A stretch of 49,506 nucleotides of DNA from Paraglomus occultum (lineage: Eukaryota; Glomeromycota; Glomeromycetes; Paraglomerales; Paraglomeraceae): assembly GCA_910592205.1 (NCBI GenBank), contig CAJVPJ010000069.1:1-49506 (forward strand), written 5' to 3'. The translations under genes were made by a program, and so were the position numbers. Of this stretch, positions 35,560 through 46,879 are shown piece after piece. The stretch's first letter is position 1. The number at the start of each line of letters is the position of its first letter. Below the pieces are notes generated by a model. That model saw nothing but the letters and a program-made list of their open reading frames with translations, had not been told where the DNA came from and searched no databases.

Positions 35560-37770
35560 GATACTGTAAATTCTTTGAAAGCATGATCTGTCTTATTAAA
35601 ATTAGACAACTCCAAGTTCAGCAAATTAATACCACACTTAATATTAAATTTCTATACTAATACTGAAAAATGCTGTCAGCCTAGCCATACAAGATCAATT
35701 GAAGTCAACTATAATTTGTATAAATGTGGTATTAAAAAATCAAACTGTTTTGGATTTTTTTTCTACTACTACCCAATTTTTGTGTACTAGTACTAATTTC
35801 CGTCTTCCCTCTGTTTTGCTGACAAAGAAACTTTAGCTATTGTTTTCTCTGCCAGCTGCACCTATTTTTAACTTTCATATCAAATTTTGGTCCATTTTAT
35901 TAATAATAATAATAGCCTAAGATTTTACATTGTTGTTATATCAATATAATACTAGTATAATAACCCAGTTTCAACAACCTGCAAATCAATAATGCATACC
36001 GTATTTTGCTGATGTAAAACTTTAAAGTAGAAGCAAATATAAATAAAAAAGGCTGTCATTGATTAAAAAATTCACAACTCTTTCAAATAACAATATACAT
36101 TTGACATTCATATAATTTAACTATGTTTAACTCTCTTATTATTATACAACTCAACTTTTTCTCTTATCTTTTTCTTAACTTCAATTCCGTTTTCATAAAA
36201 AATATAGACTTTATTTCTTGCCTTACTATAGCCTTGTTCAGCAGCTTTTTCATATAATTCAAATGCTTTTGAAATATCTTCTTTTACTCCAATTCCATTT
36301 TCATAATACAGACCAAGTATGTATTGTGCATACACATTACCATCTTCAGCAAGCAGTTGATAAAATTCAATTACATCCTGAATATCACCCTCTGTTCTAA
36401 AAAAGCTGCTATAATGTGTGCCATGGTCATGATCACATTGCACTGACATATGTGCCTCTCTAACTAATTTCTGATATAATTCAAATGCTTTCTGATTATC
36501 TTTTTGTATTCCAGTTCCCTTCTCATAACATAAAGCAAGGCCAAGTTGTGCAAGTGCTAATCCTTGTTCAGCTGCTTTTTGATATAATTCAACTGCCTTC
36601 TGCTCATCTTTTTCTACTCCAGTTTCATTCTCATAACATAAAGCAAGACTACATTGTGCATAAGCATCTCCTTGTTCAGCAGCTTTTTGATATAATTCAA
36701 ATGCTTTCTGTTCATCTTTTTCTACTCCAGTTCCATTTTCATAACACCAACCAAGATTATATTGTGCTTTGGCATGCCCTTGTTCAGCAGCTTTTTGATA
36801 TAATTCGGATGCCTTCTGTTCATCTTTTTCTACTCCAGTTCCATTTCTATAACATAAAGCGAGCCAAAGTTGTGCTTTGTATTTGGCATGCCCTTGTTCA
36901 ACAGCTTTTTGATATAATTCAAATGACTTTTGTTCATTTTTTTCTACTCCAATTCCAATCTTATAACATAAAGCAAGACTAAATTGTGCATGTGCATCTC
37001 CTTGTTCAGCGGCTTTTTGATATAATTCAAATGCTTTCTGTTCATCTTTTTCTACTCCAGTTCCTTTCTCATAACATAAAGCAAGACCACATTGTGCAAG
37101 AGCTAATCCTTGTTCAGCTGCTTTTTGATATAATTCAACTGCCTTCTGCTCATCTTTTTCTACATCAGTTCCTTTTCCATAATAATAATGTAAAGCAAGA
37201 TTATATTGTGCACTAATATGTCCTTGTTCAGCAGCTTTTTGATATAATTCAACTGCCTTTTTTTCATCTTTTTCTACTCTGGTTCCATTTACATAACATA
37301 AAGCAAGATTAAATTGTGCATCAGCATCTCCTTGTTCAGCAGCTTTTTGACATAATTCAACAGCCTTTTGTTCATCTTTTTCTACTCCAATTCCATTTAC
37401 ATAACATAAAGCAAGATTATATTGTGCACTAGCATGTCCTTGTTCAGCAGCCTGTTGATGTAATTCGACAGCCTTCTGTTCATCTTTTTCTACTCCAGTT
37501 CCATGCTCATAACATAAAGCAAGCCAAAGTTGTGCTTTGGCATGTCCTTGTTCAGCAACTTTTCGATATAATTCAACTGTCGTCTGCTCACCTTTTTCTA
37601 CTCCAATTCCTTTCCCATAACATAAAGCAATATTATATTGTGCACTAACACGTCCTTGTTCAGCAGCTTTTCGATATGGTAAATATAATAGTTCGTTTCC
37701 CTTTCCCTTTTTCATTCTATTGTATGAGTAAAAGGGTATAATGTATAATGATAGTAACAAGTGATAGTAA
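35560..37770. repeat. Segmental duplication, copy 2 (with intact Sel1 gene)
   Basis: Second member of the duplication described at 32460-33920. The direct orientation and conserved 3' flank indicate a tandem duplication, now separated by about 1.6 kb. Confidence 0.8.
36117..37715 (-). CDS. Sel1-repeat (TPR-like) protein, intact
   Basis: Sel1 repeats are 36-residue helical hairpins that form scaffolds for protein binding. A single exon of 532 residues consists almost wholly of about 14 units of the form KAAEQGxAxAQxxLALCYxx followed by GTGVEKDEQKAxELYQ. Unit 12 is degenerate and contains an Asp/His-rich insert (DHDHGTHYSSFF). Units 5 and 8 carry two extra residues. The tail is basic. I chose the ATG at 37715, not the in-frame ATG at 37799, because the duplicated copy starts there and the extra 28 residues have no repeat character. 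There is no signal peptide. Adjacent units are also very similar as DNA, so repeat number has probably changed recently. Confidence 0.88.
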   Translation of the reverse strand: MKKGKGNELLYLPYRKAAEQGRVSAQYNIALCYGKGIGVEKGEQTTVELYRKVAEQGHAKAQLWLALCYEHGTGVEKDEQKAVELHQQAAEQGHASAQYNLALCYVNGIGVEKDEQKAVELCQKAAEQGDADAQFNLALCYVNGTRVEKDEKKAVELYQKAAEQGHISAQYNLALHYYYGKGTDVEKDEQKAVELYQKAAEQGLALAQCGLALCYEKGTGVEKDEQKAFELYQKAAEQGDAHAQFSLALCYKIGIGVEKNEQKSFELYQKAVEQGHAKYKAQLWLALCYRNGTGVEKDEQKASELYQKAAEQGHAKAQYNLGWCYENGTGVEKDEQKAFELYQKAAEQGDAYAQCSLALCYENETGVEKDEQKAVELYQKAAEQGLALAQLGLALCYEKGTGIQKDNQKAFELYQKLVREAHMSVQCDHDHGTHYSSFFRTEGDIQDVIEFYQLLAEDGNVYAQYILGLYYENGIGVKEDISKAFELYEKAAEQGYSKARNKVYIFYENGIEVKKKIREKVELYNNKRVKHS

Positions 37771-38583
37771 TGGTTATTTATCAAAACCTCGATTAACAAT
37801 CATGTTCATTTCTCAAGACAAACTCGCAATGATATGCGCAAATCTGGGGTTCGAATTTCGAACCAACCTCTATGTTATTCAAGTTTAAGCTGTTGTGATA
37901 AATTGTTTTACTAATGTGCTTGGTGTAAATATTACCAAGAATACCACCGGGTACGTATAGAAGATGACATCGTCGGATCTGTACTGGGAATATACGTGTG
38001 TTACGTCACACGCTGCGGCAGTGTTTATGTTGCAACAATTATTCGTTACACATAGTCGTCCACAGCAGAGAAAGTTGCGAAGCCTTCATAGTATGCACAC
38101 TAGTTCGTGAATAGGGCCTTCTCGAACGAAGGCATACCTATTCAGGAAACCAACAGCAGCAAGTTCAATACAACAGACAACACTCACGGATGAGATGTCT
38201 CGCAAAAAATACATTAAATTACTGTCAGTCATCAACGATATCGGAACTCAAGACATTACGAAAATCAATGGTTTACTAGTAATAAACGCATAAAAACTTT
38301 TGCCAAACATGTGACGTTTTTCCTTTGATTGTTGAAGACTTTTTCGTCCGCGTGTTATACGGAAAGTAGATCGCTGTTAAGGAGCATAAAGTACTTTACT
38401 GTATTAATTACTGCAATAGGACAAACGCCGTATAATGCTTCAAGTGTATCGATACGTAATACGCGTATATCGATGTGCATAATAAATAAATTTTAACAAA
38501 GATGAAATGTCACGATAGCGTAAAGTGTTGTATATTAAACAACTTTCGTGACTGTTTTAACAAACACTAGAGCTAATAACAAA
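37771..38583. other. Intergenic with a hairpin
   Basis: Contains the palindrome GGTTCGAATTTCGAACC (about 37848-37864) and a nested hairpin at 38109-38143. A 32-codon frame (about 38191-38295) is too short to support. Confidence 0.4.
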
Positions 38584-38709
38584 ATGTCTGCTAAACCTAC
38601 GTTTTGTTCAGGCCTTTTGAACGTGCACAGTCATATTATAAAACCGTTTAATAATGAAATTGTAAATGTTGACAAGGAATTCTGCACCGATAGTTTCGAC
38701 GATTATTAA
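38584..38709 (+). CDS. Small ORF, 41 residues, unassigned
   Basis: ATG in a favourable AAAATGTCT context, ending TAA. Composition is balanced (MSAKPTFCSGLLNVHSHII, DKEFCTDSFDDY) for such AT-rich surroundings. No family match and no splice partner seen. Confidence 0.25.
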   Translation: MSAKPTFCSGLLNVHSHIIKPFNNEIVNVDKEFCTDSFDDY

Positions 38710-39726
38710 ACATAAAATCCAATATGTTAACCTTTACGCTATTATTCTTGAAGTAAAAGCTTAATTGAAAGTCCCGTTCATAAAAAGAAACTGTGAGACT
38801 GTGGATCGATTACGTATTGATATTAAGCTTACATGAGCAAGATTATATACCGCGATTAACGAATAAGTACAGCAAAAACCTTTAAGCAATTTCTATTTTT
38901 TTTAGGCGTTGTCTATTATTATATTAATTATGTTATTTTTTACAATAACAAAGAGTTTAATCTCAGTGCCGGTTAAATCGGCCCGTTTAGAACCCATTCG
39001 CTGATTAGTCATTATATTTACACACTTATGACAGCCGTTGGTAATCTATGCAATGAAAACTTTCAACCAAGATGACAACAATGTATGCAATGGGTTGTGA
39101 TCACCTTGGTCGACATGACTTATCAACTCTCTTTTGTATACCACATGACTTTTATATACGAGACTGCATGCAATATGTCATGCTATGTGTCTCTGTCTTG
39201 ATAAAATTTCACATCTCTTTGTAATCAATCTTACTCTTTATAAATATGTCGATTGCGTATTAACAATTGATGTGCAGTTCGATTGCACTACTGTAAATAA
39301 TGAGATAACTTTTCTCCCATACCGTGCGCAGTTACAACAAGCAGACGTATCTAATGTTGGACAATTTGGCAATCGACAAATTAATATTTCCGCAAATCTG
39401 ATGATCTAGTGAAACGTAACAAGTCGAATTGAACTTACGTTATTTCTACCCCATATGTTACATTGAGGAGCGATTTATGGCTATCATGAATAATTTGTCT
39501 TTGTTTGGAGACACAATAAATTCATTGACATTTCATCTCATGCTAATTTAGTAAGTCAATATTTATGCACAATGCGGATGCAGATATTATTAATACAATT
39601 TATTAGAACAAAATGCGGGCAACTGACAATTGTCTATATTAATATATTAGTATGCATGCATGTAAATGTATTTATAGAAGTCTCCTATGTGCGACGATAA
39701 TCTAACTAAAAAAAAATGGTAAAGAT

Positions 39727-40557
39727 CTACACTATGATCGCACCCAATAATAAAGTAATGGGAACAAGAAAAGCATTATCGCGAATTGCCGAAAGAGTTG
39801 TGCCAGCACTGTTGCCACCGCTACCACCGCTGCCACCGCTTCCACCGCTTCCACCACCACTGCTAGTGTTGTCGTTGCTAAGGCTAGTGGGTGTCGTAAA
39901 ATCTGCACCACATTTTGACGAAATCAACGCTATCTGAGCATCATAGGCGGATTTATCGAACCCGAGAGCGGTGAGGTAGGCTGCATTTTGCTGGACGATT
40001 GCTTGAGAAATGCCTACAAAAGCCTTGTTACAAGTTGTGCACAGGACGCTTGCCGGTATGTCATTCACGCTGTTGGCATTTTCGTATGGTGTCAACTTTT
40101 CGGTTGATTCAATTATACAATATCCTCCGGTGCTGTTCTTTAGGCAAGAAGCGCCTTTAATAGGACCGTAGAATCTGACGATTATGTCTGCGATCGCACC
40201 CCCATAGGTATCGGCACCGCATGCCGAAACGACGGGAGTGAAAGCTTTGTTGAATACATCTGCGCTACATGATGGGTTTGTGCAAAATTGATCTAAAAAT
40301 TGCGATTCGTATTTTTCAGGGTCTGTAACTGCACTAGTTGGATCCGAGTAGAGACTAGTAAAGTCGTAGCAAGCAAGCAAGTCTTTGTTGGATAAAAGAG
40401 TTTGGTAAGCTGATGCGCACTGTGGGGATATATCCCCTGGTCCTGCTGTCCCGTTTCCTGCTCCTCCTGTTCCTCCTGCTCCTCCTGTTGGGTATTGTCC
40501 GGCTACTAGAGCTGCCGACGTAGCAAGAACTAGGGTTGAGACAAGTGCTAGTTTCAT
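39727..40557 (-). CDS. Secreted, cysteine-rich GPI-anchored protein
   Basis: A single exon of 276 residues. Residues 1-20 form a signal peptide (MKLALVSTLVLATSAALVAG). A short Gly-rich stretch follows, then a globular part (about 45-225) with ten cysteines, including CTNPSC and CTTC pairs, and an NST N-glycosylation site. Residues about 230-250 are a Ser/Gly linker of the type that spaces proteins off the wall. The C-terminus has a small-residue omega region (NSAGTT) and ends in a hydrophobic tail (LVPITLLLGAIIV), a GPI-anchor signal. It is probably a plasma-membrane or cell-wall protein. It resembles secreted fungal proteins of unknown function with conserved Cys; I do not assign an activity. 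Confidence 0.85.
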   Translation of the reverse strand: MKLALVSTLVLATSAALVAGQYPTGGAGGTGGAGNGTAGPGDISPQCASAYQTLLSNKDLLACYDFTSLYSDPTSAVTDPEKYESQFLDQFCTNPSCSADVFNKAFTPVVSACGADTYGGAIADIIVRFYGPIKGASCLKNSTGGYCIIESTEKLTPYENANSVNDIPASVLCTTCNKAFVGISQAIVQQNAAYLTALGFDKSAYDAQIALISSKCGADFTTPTSLSNDNTSSGGGSGGSGGSGGSGGNSAGTTLSAIRDNAFLVPITLLLGAIIV

Positions 40558-42177
40558 TTCGTAATTTGTGTGTTATTTCGTTTGATTGTAGAACAATTTA
40601 ATTGCGATTGAGAATTTTCTCGATGAGATTTAGAAAAAGAAGTAGGATGAGATATTTATATGCATTACGGATAAATTTCATGAAACAGTGCCACTTCTTC
40701 AATTGTGTTGCTATTTTAGGAAATGAATGATGGCGTAAAAATAACTAGTGGTTGCCTATGCCAACACAAAACTAATTAGCCGCTGTAAATATTAATATAT
40801 ACAAACAACTAATTAGTTTTATTGGGTTCTAATCTGGGAATGCATGTGGGAGATAAAACTTAACTTTGAAACAGAGCAAACAATGTAAGCAAGTCCTTAC
40901 ATTTGCTGCATACAACAATTCCAATTAATGTCATCGTTAATGAGCACAAACATTAACGCCAAGTCCGTTGATTGGGCGTAATATCTGGCGTTGTGTGTCC
41001 ATGTTCTTGTGTGGTAATTTTGATATATGTGATTGGTAATGAAGACAGTGTGTGGCTTGTTTCAGTAATTCGAGTCTGGAATACAGTTTTAATATAAATG
41101 GTACAACCACCCCAAGAAGTCATCAGGGATACCCGGAACAATAGGAAATGTGATACCAAACGTGCGATCCAATCCTATGCAGTGCTAGTCAACAAATATT
41201 ACCACTGTACTACTGTGGTTTTATGGTGGTCTTCACACCTAAAACGCTTGGTTTCAACTTCAATTGCTAAAACGTAACTTAATGTCCAATTTTAAATTGT
41301 ATCAAAATTTAAAATTCGCTTTTATTTATTTTATTTTATTTTTTTGTTTCGTGATGATTTCTTAATAATGTAAATTCTAATATACACTTGGTGAAATTGA
41401 GTTATTATATTATATAATACGTAAAGTCAGGATATTGTCTCTTGTAATGGGATCGAAAAATGCAATGCTCTTTGTACGGAATGACTATGAACGACAAATC
41501 TTGTTTGAATGCATGTTTAGATCGGTAAAACCAGTTTGTTTAACAATGTTACATTAATAATCATGCTTTTGTTCTTTGAGGTGCACAAAATTAATTATAT
41601 CGGAATATGTCGATATTCCAACAAAATTTAGATCAAGCTTTCCTGTCGTAGAATAAATTATAATGTTAAAGACAAACTTTCGAAAAATATTACCGTTGAA
41701 ATTATAACGAGTGATCGCTGACAGTCAGCTTGTGATTGTTACCAACCGACATGTGTTCACGCAAAAGAAAGACGGTTTTGTTGAACTGTTGTGGATAGCC
41801 ACACATTCAAAAAAGTAAACTCACCGATAACCAAGTGATATACCACAAAACAGGTTATAAAAGTAGTATAATTAAACAAGTGAATAATATGAAAGGCTAT
41901 TATTATACGTTTAATACACTTGCATAGAACTGTGGAACGCTGAAGCATTTTCTTAAATAATTTTCACATGAGAAGTATTAGCTTTACTATTACGCACCAA
42001 TAATATTGATTGTGACGTTAGGTGCCTCGCAGCGACATCAGGTGATCATTATGGTTAGATAAACAATACGAACATATACTATGCTAATTTTTCTAGCTTT
42101 ACGCGAAAGATTCTACGAGTCAATCAGTTTGTTTTTACGGCGATACTGGTGGCTTGACTCTGATAATGTTGCTTTAA
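40558..42177. other. Intergenic, nothing supported
   Basis: Holds the promoter of the GPI protein; the rest is AT-rich and without coding pattern. Confidence 0.45.
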
Positions 42178-42250
42178 TACCGTATACTACCGTGAATAAG
42201 CACCCCTCATTATGATAAGGGTGGGTGCTTATTCATGATAGTATACGGTA
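42178..42250. mobile_element. 73-bp fold-back element
   Basis: Two 28-bp arms, TACCGTATACTACCGTGAAT continuing to AAGCACCC and its complement, differ at two positions and are separated by only about 17 bp. The ends are TACCG and CGGTA, consistent with insertion at TA. It would form a strong hairpin in either strand and could also act as a structured RNA or insulator. Confidence 0.75.
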
Positions 42251-42813
42251 AATGTCTTTGCAGCTTTGAGTGTGAGTGCTTATACTATCTTTGTAATCTG
42301 CGAACAATGATTGTGGAATAGTGTGCAGATAATGGTTGTGTTTAGAGTTAAACTGAGTAACTTTCCTAATTTTTCCTAATGCGCTATTTTGTGCGAAATT
42401 TTCATTCTCTCATTGTTGGTAAGATCTAGTAATTACGTTACTGGACACAAAAAGACTCCACAGACTTCACATCTTGCCGACTTACTATCATGATACTGCA
42501 AAAAAAAAATTAAATATAGTGTTTTAATTGATACAACGTTATAATGCGTGTACTGATTGTTATTGTTCAGTTATAGTTATTCTTGATTCTAGGCGATAAT
42601 TTGGAAAAAAGGTTAAATATACAAGATACAACAAAAAAAAGAAAAATCTTAATATTAACGGAAAAAATTATAGTTGGTGAGCAATTTTATATTTGACTTT
42701 TATTTGTTGTATTTAAACTTTAACAAGTTGGACTGTTGTATTTCACATATAATCAACTCTTGCATCCGTGGTCCGGGTTTACATTTTTCAATCCCAAGTT
42801 TTTTTAGCCTGAA

Positions 42814-43182
42814 ATGGTCAAATCGAAAACTCGATTTAGTATTTTTATATACTTGAAGCTGGACGCAAACATTGTAAGAAATTGTTGGGCAATAGGACGT
42901 TCTACTTTGTTCGAATACATTACTGTTTCTCGGAACGTTTTATTAGCTGACTTGATAAAGAACTCGGATCTGGCTATGTTCTTTTTGTCTCGGAAAAATT
43001 ACGGCTTTTACTATAATCCCGAGCAATTTGAGGAAAGTGAGGATTTACTCCAAAGGTCTTTCAATTCCTTTCCGAAGTATACGACGCGTACTTACGATAA
43101 AGAAGTCGTTTAGTCTTTCTTGGAATCAAAGAACATTTGGGTTGTTGAAGTTGTTAGCAAGGGCCGTGAAAGAGAGAAGTAA
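42814..43182 (+). pseudogene. ORF with one in-frame TAG, unassigned
   Basis: A 99-codon frame from ATG 42814 stops at TAG (43111-43113), but the same frame stays coding-like for 22 more codons (SFLESKNIWVVEVVSKGRER) to TAA at 43182. The upstream part reads SRNVLLADLIKNSDLAMFF and YYNPEQFEESEDLLQRSF. No family is recognised. Either a recently disabled gene or chance. Confidence 0.3.
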
Positions 43183-44245
43183 TAGCGATAACGCATCTAT
43201 ACGCTTTTTCAATTTGATATTGATATTTGACCCCCTCCCTCCAATTTTGAACTAGCATAACATGAGAGGAATACATACTTTTGCTTGAAAATTTAAAAAT
43301 TGATAGTGAACAAATAAGGCAGAGAGACTCTTTGAGACAGCAGGCAGGGTACGGCTGGTGTTGTTCACATGATTAAATATTACACCCCGAACAGGAATTA
43401 GCCAAAGAATTAGAAAAGGTGGGATCTAAATTTTATCTTTTATTGTTCGATACAGTCGTTCTTGAAATAAAATTTTATATTGCATATTGTAAAAAATTCC
43501 TCAGACAGTATGATAAATTTATCAGCTGTTTATAACATACGGGTTTCTCGCATTATGAATATTAAAATAAGTATATGAGCGCGAGTAAATCAATCAAAAA
43601 CACATTTTCGTGAATTACTCTATAACGACGAATACAGTTTAAACTTAAATTTAGGAACGCATACGAGGCCACGGTCGCTTAGGTATGTCATTAAATCCCG
43701 AAAAATAATCAACATACCCCTCCGTTGAGTCATACAAATTGGGAAACCGCTGCGCGTTGAAAGTAATAATTTCATTTACATTTGGCCTAAGAGCGTACGT
43801 CACAAACAAATCACCAAATTACGTAATAGTAAGGCAATCTTATTAACCTCCATGTCGGTTAACGTTTAGAACTGATTCAGCGTGGATACTTTATATTAAC
43901 TTCGGATGCACGGATTGCAATCGTTTTATTTTCGTAAAAGCATGTTTCAGGTAATTAGTAATGGCTTACATTATATGTCTTTTATTGTATCACGTAACTA
44001 ATTGGAAGCGTATTCGACTGCTAATATAGTAACCAGAAGTCCATAATTACTGTTGGGGACAATATTTTGTATGAGGAAATACAGTTAGACGAGCTTCCAA
44101 CATGTAAAATTTTTTTATGATAAAATGGATATAATAAAAACTTCAATTGAAACTCGTCTAAGATGGTGAGAAACCTTTCAAGGTTAAGAAATCCTCACTC
44201 AAAACTGCTGCATGACTTTTCGAACAATGTCCAAGTATTGTTGAT

Positions 44246-44467
44246 CTATACCTCCCGTTCAACTTTTACAGGCTTTCTGCGGCGACCTTCTTCTGGATGG
44301 CTTATAGGTAATCGTAAAATAACATGGACCCAATAACGTGTATTCCGGATAAAAAATTCCGCCCTTCGTCTTCTAAAATAAAAAGCGTTAATATTGGCAT
44401 ATATAACTTTTTGGTTAATATTACTTACGTTAATCAAATAAATTGCCCAGTATAAAGCTGTCTCCAT
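44246..44467 (-). CDS. Unassigned 73-residue ORF, Arg-rich C-terminus
   Basis: ATG to TAG. The second half is basic and ordered-looking (FFIRNTRYWVHVILRLPI, HPEEGRRRKPVKVEREV). A good donor GTAAGT and acceptor TTTTAG lie inside; splicing there changes the frame and gives a different open tail. I cannot tell which form, if either, is real. Confidence 0.3.
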   Translation of the reverse strand: METALYWAIYLINVSNINQKVIYANINAFYFRRRRAEFFIRNTRYWVHVILRLPISHPEEGRRRKPVKVEREV

Positions 44468-44671
44468 TAGCGTTACATTAGTTTCTGCTTTATAAATGAA
44501 GTTATCAGCTCTAGCAATAAACAGTGTCTGTCTTTAAGAAAATCATAAAGATCTTGTATATAGTCGTCGATTCCTGAATCCTTGGTCGAAAATCTATACA
44601 TCGATGTGCGCGTGTAAAAACAAGCGTCTTTATAGATTAAGGTGTTTTGAGTAACTTTATGGTCCGATTTA

Positions 44672-44813
44672 CAGTCGAGTGTCTATAAAAAAATAGTCAA
44701 ATTATGTTCTATCATTGAAGCGTTCTCTTATATTATTTACTAGTAAGTCATGATAAAATGTTCTTATGAGAGATTATTCCTTTATAGAGAGTTCTTTTAT
44801 GAAGGTTCGACTG
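44672..44813. mobile_element. Pogo/Tc1-mariner-type MITE with TA target duplication
   Basis: Terminal repeats CAGTCGAGTGTCTATAAA and TTTATGAAGGTTCGACTG, flanked on both sides by TA (44670-44671 and 44814-44815). It is 142 bp long with no coding capacity. The right end matches the solo end at 33935-33977. Confidence 0.75.
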
Positions 44814-45099
44814 TATTACTAGAACGTGTTGTAAAACATTTACTTAAACAATACGTTTCTTATAGTAAACACCATGAATAAAGTGTTAATTGCTAGATAA
44901 ATGCTATTGACATGGCTATTGTTAAGTTCATTTACTTTTCTAACATTAACGAAAAAGTAATGAATGATGTAGCTGGAGCGTAATTAGTCTGGTAAAAATT
45001 GACAAATTAAGCGCCAAACTTCCCAATTGCTAATGGTATATTCTTGTCCGCGTTTTTGGAGCATAAAGTGTGTATGCACTTGGGCGCTCGTAGTCGTCC

Positions 45100-45420
45100 C
45101 ATAGTATCTCTGAAGATGGTTTACCAGCGACCATCAAACACGTAATAATCCCAGAATGCATCTACGTATGGTCAGATTCAATCTCATTCGAGGCGCTCTA
45201 CCGTTTATTATACTTGCAGAGTTACCCAGAAATCACACTGTACTTGGTGTCAAATAGTTGCCGATTTGCATATGGATTGACCTTATTGTACCCGTGCGTT
45301 GGAAGTTGTATGAATTGACCAGCATCAACTCTACCATCATGCAATGCTTGTTTGTAAATAGCGTAATGGATAGTTCCGTTGGTGTTCATTGTATTTGATT
45401 CTATGCTCTAATCTCTGAAT
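45100..45420 (-). pseudogene. Relic of a kinase of the same family
   Basis: Minus strand. HSGIITCLMVAGKP (about 45112-45156) matches the YSFGIITHLMATGEQP segment of the kinase C-lobe. Upstream, IHYAIYKQAL and FIQLPTHGYNKVNPY (about 45290-45390) match YYAICYHLE and YSIPTHKYNNDVSQY of module 1 in paralog 2. Stops and frame changes lie between, and most of the kinase is deleted. It is therefore a dead, internally deleted third copy. Confidence 0.6.
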
Positions 45421-45937
45421 AACAAATCCAATCATAATTACTTGTTGAGAATTGAATCGAGTTATTCATCGCTGGATTGTCGTATGTCCTTAACTCCTGG
45501 AATTAAACGAGAATTATGTCGTGTCCGTCGGTATTGTTATAAAAATTGTACTCTGTCGCCGTCAAATATAGATATGGCCATGTCATTTCAATATATTGAT
45601 GGCATAGTAAGATGAGGTAGATGGATCAAATTCATAAGCCAGAAGCAAGTGATAGATTAGAGTTGTCCATAATAAATGAATCGCTCTTTCTGAGTAAACA
45701 ATCCCTCGGATTGTATTGTATTTTGTTTAATATCGTAGCCGGTAATAGTTCCATACTTTTTAGTTTCATTTCGTTATTAAAAGTCTATAAACATTATGCA
45801 TACGATGCGCAATTAGCGTTTGGGACAACATAGATCGCAACGGCAGAACTGGAGGATTTGGCTTTTAACTTTCAACATATCCCTTACTTGCCTTACTTAT
45901 TTCATTTAACCAGTCGCGAGAGTTCAGACTTGGCGTC

Positions 45938-46156
45938 ATGACTACAATCGACCAAATTAAAATGGACGAGAGTGGGAAAACAACATTCAAGCGGCAGAAA
46001 ACTGGCTGCGGCTACTCCAACCGTTTGGCTAATCATAAGTAGTCAGAGGTGGATGCTCGTATCCGGGCTGCGTCCTGGTATGGTGGACAGCTGACCATGT
46101 TTACGCCAAAGCGTAAGCTAATCTTGGTTTTTGCTATGAGAATGGAAAAAGAGTAG
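45938..46156 (+). pseudogene. Short ORF with one in-frame TAG, unassigned
   Basis: ATG 45938 opens a frame (MTTIDQIKMDESGKTTFKRQ) that meets TAG at 46040-46042 and then continues coding-like (ARIRAASWYGGQLTMFTPKR) to TAG at 46156. No family match. Probably a gene fragment. Confidence 0.25.
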
Positions 46157-46486
46157 AAAAGAACAATTTTATGCAACGCGAATGTAGTACAGACTTGGTA
46201 TAGTAATAGATTTGAATATTTTCATTTCGCCAGGCCTTTCATTTATTTTGACTGTCAACAGATTTTAATATTACTCTTCAATTCGTCACGCTTACAATAC
46301 AATGGATACTCTCTATTTATTTAGTCTTATCAGGAAAATTCTGAACATGTCCTCACGCAAACGTTTTTATATCCCCCTAATAAAAAAAAAGAAAAATTTA
46401 AATTACTCGTATAATAAACTCAATGTTTCCCCTTTTGCCATTTCAACTTGACTTTGATCTGTCTCTTCTCATCGCCAGCAACAAAC

Positions 46487-46879
46487 TTACCTGTGCTTCA
46501 TCTGCAATACCAAAGCAATCTTCTTCCCGACCACATTAGCAAATTTTCTCCGATTCAGCATACTTTTAATCCTCTTCCTCTTCACGGTCGGTTTCTCATA
46601 AGCCATGGTCCTTCGTACCTCTCGCCGAAGGTTATTCTGAGAGAGTATGACAGATAACCGCCTATATGCTGCATTTACGATATTGTACATCACAGGAACC
46701 GTGCGTCCTGCTGCAGGGCTAGTATCATTTTTCTGGGGAATTGCCAGTCGAGGAGGGGGATTATAGGTCAATCTGGGTGTAGACAGTATCGGAATGATGT
46801 TGCTGGACTTGGTGGATTTTGATCGGGTGATAAAAGTCGGGTTAAAGAGGCGAGTGGAAAGACACGGTCTTGAGAACAT
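46487..46879 (-). CDS. MRP21: Mitochondrial small-subunit ribosomal protein bS21m
   Basis: A component of the mitochondrial ribosome's small subunit. A single exon of 130 residues. The N-terminal 40 residues are Arg/Ser-rich without acids, a typical import presequence. The C-terminal half is the S21 domain: YRRLSVILSQNNLRREVRR, then YEKPTVKRKRIKSMLNRRKF and a basic end. Between them lies a Pro-rich linker. The start at 46879 is the only sensible ATG. Confidence 0.9.
   Translation of the reverse strand: MFSRPCLSTRLFNPTFITRSKSTKSSNIIPILSTPRLTYNPPPRLAIPQKNDTSPAAGRTVPVMYNIVNAAYRRLSVILSQNNLRREVRRTMAYEKPTVKRKRIKSMLNRRKFANVVGKKIALVLQMKHR

Noticed and set aside
33018-37216. Plus-strand frames rich in LLVQQLF and HLFLLQFHSHN repeats
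   Set aside because: They are the reverse strand of the Sel1 repeats and only mirror that periodicity.
37848-37864. GGTTCGAATTTCGAACC considered as a tRNA T-arm
   Set aside because: It is a simple palindrome; no acceptor, D or anticodon arms fit around it.
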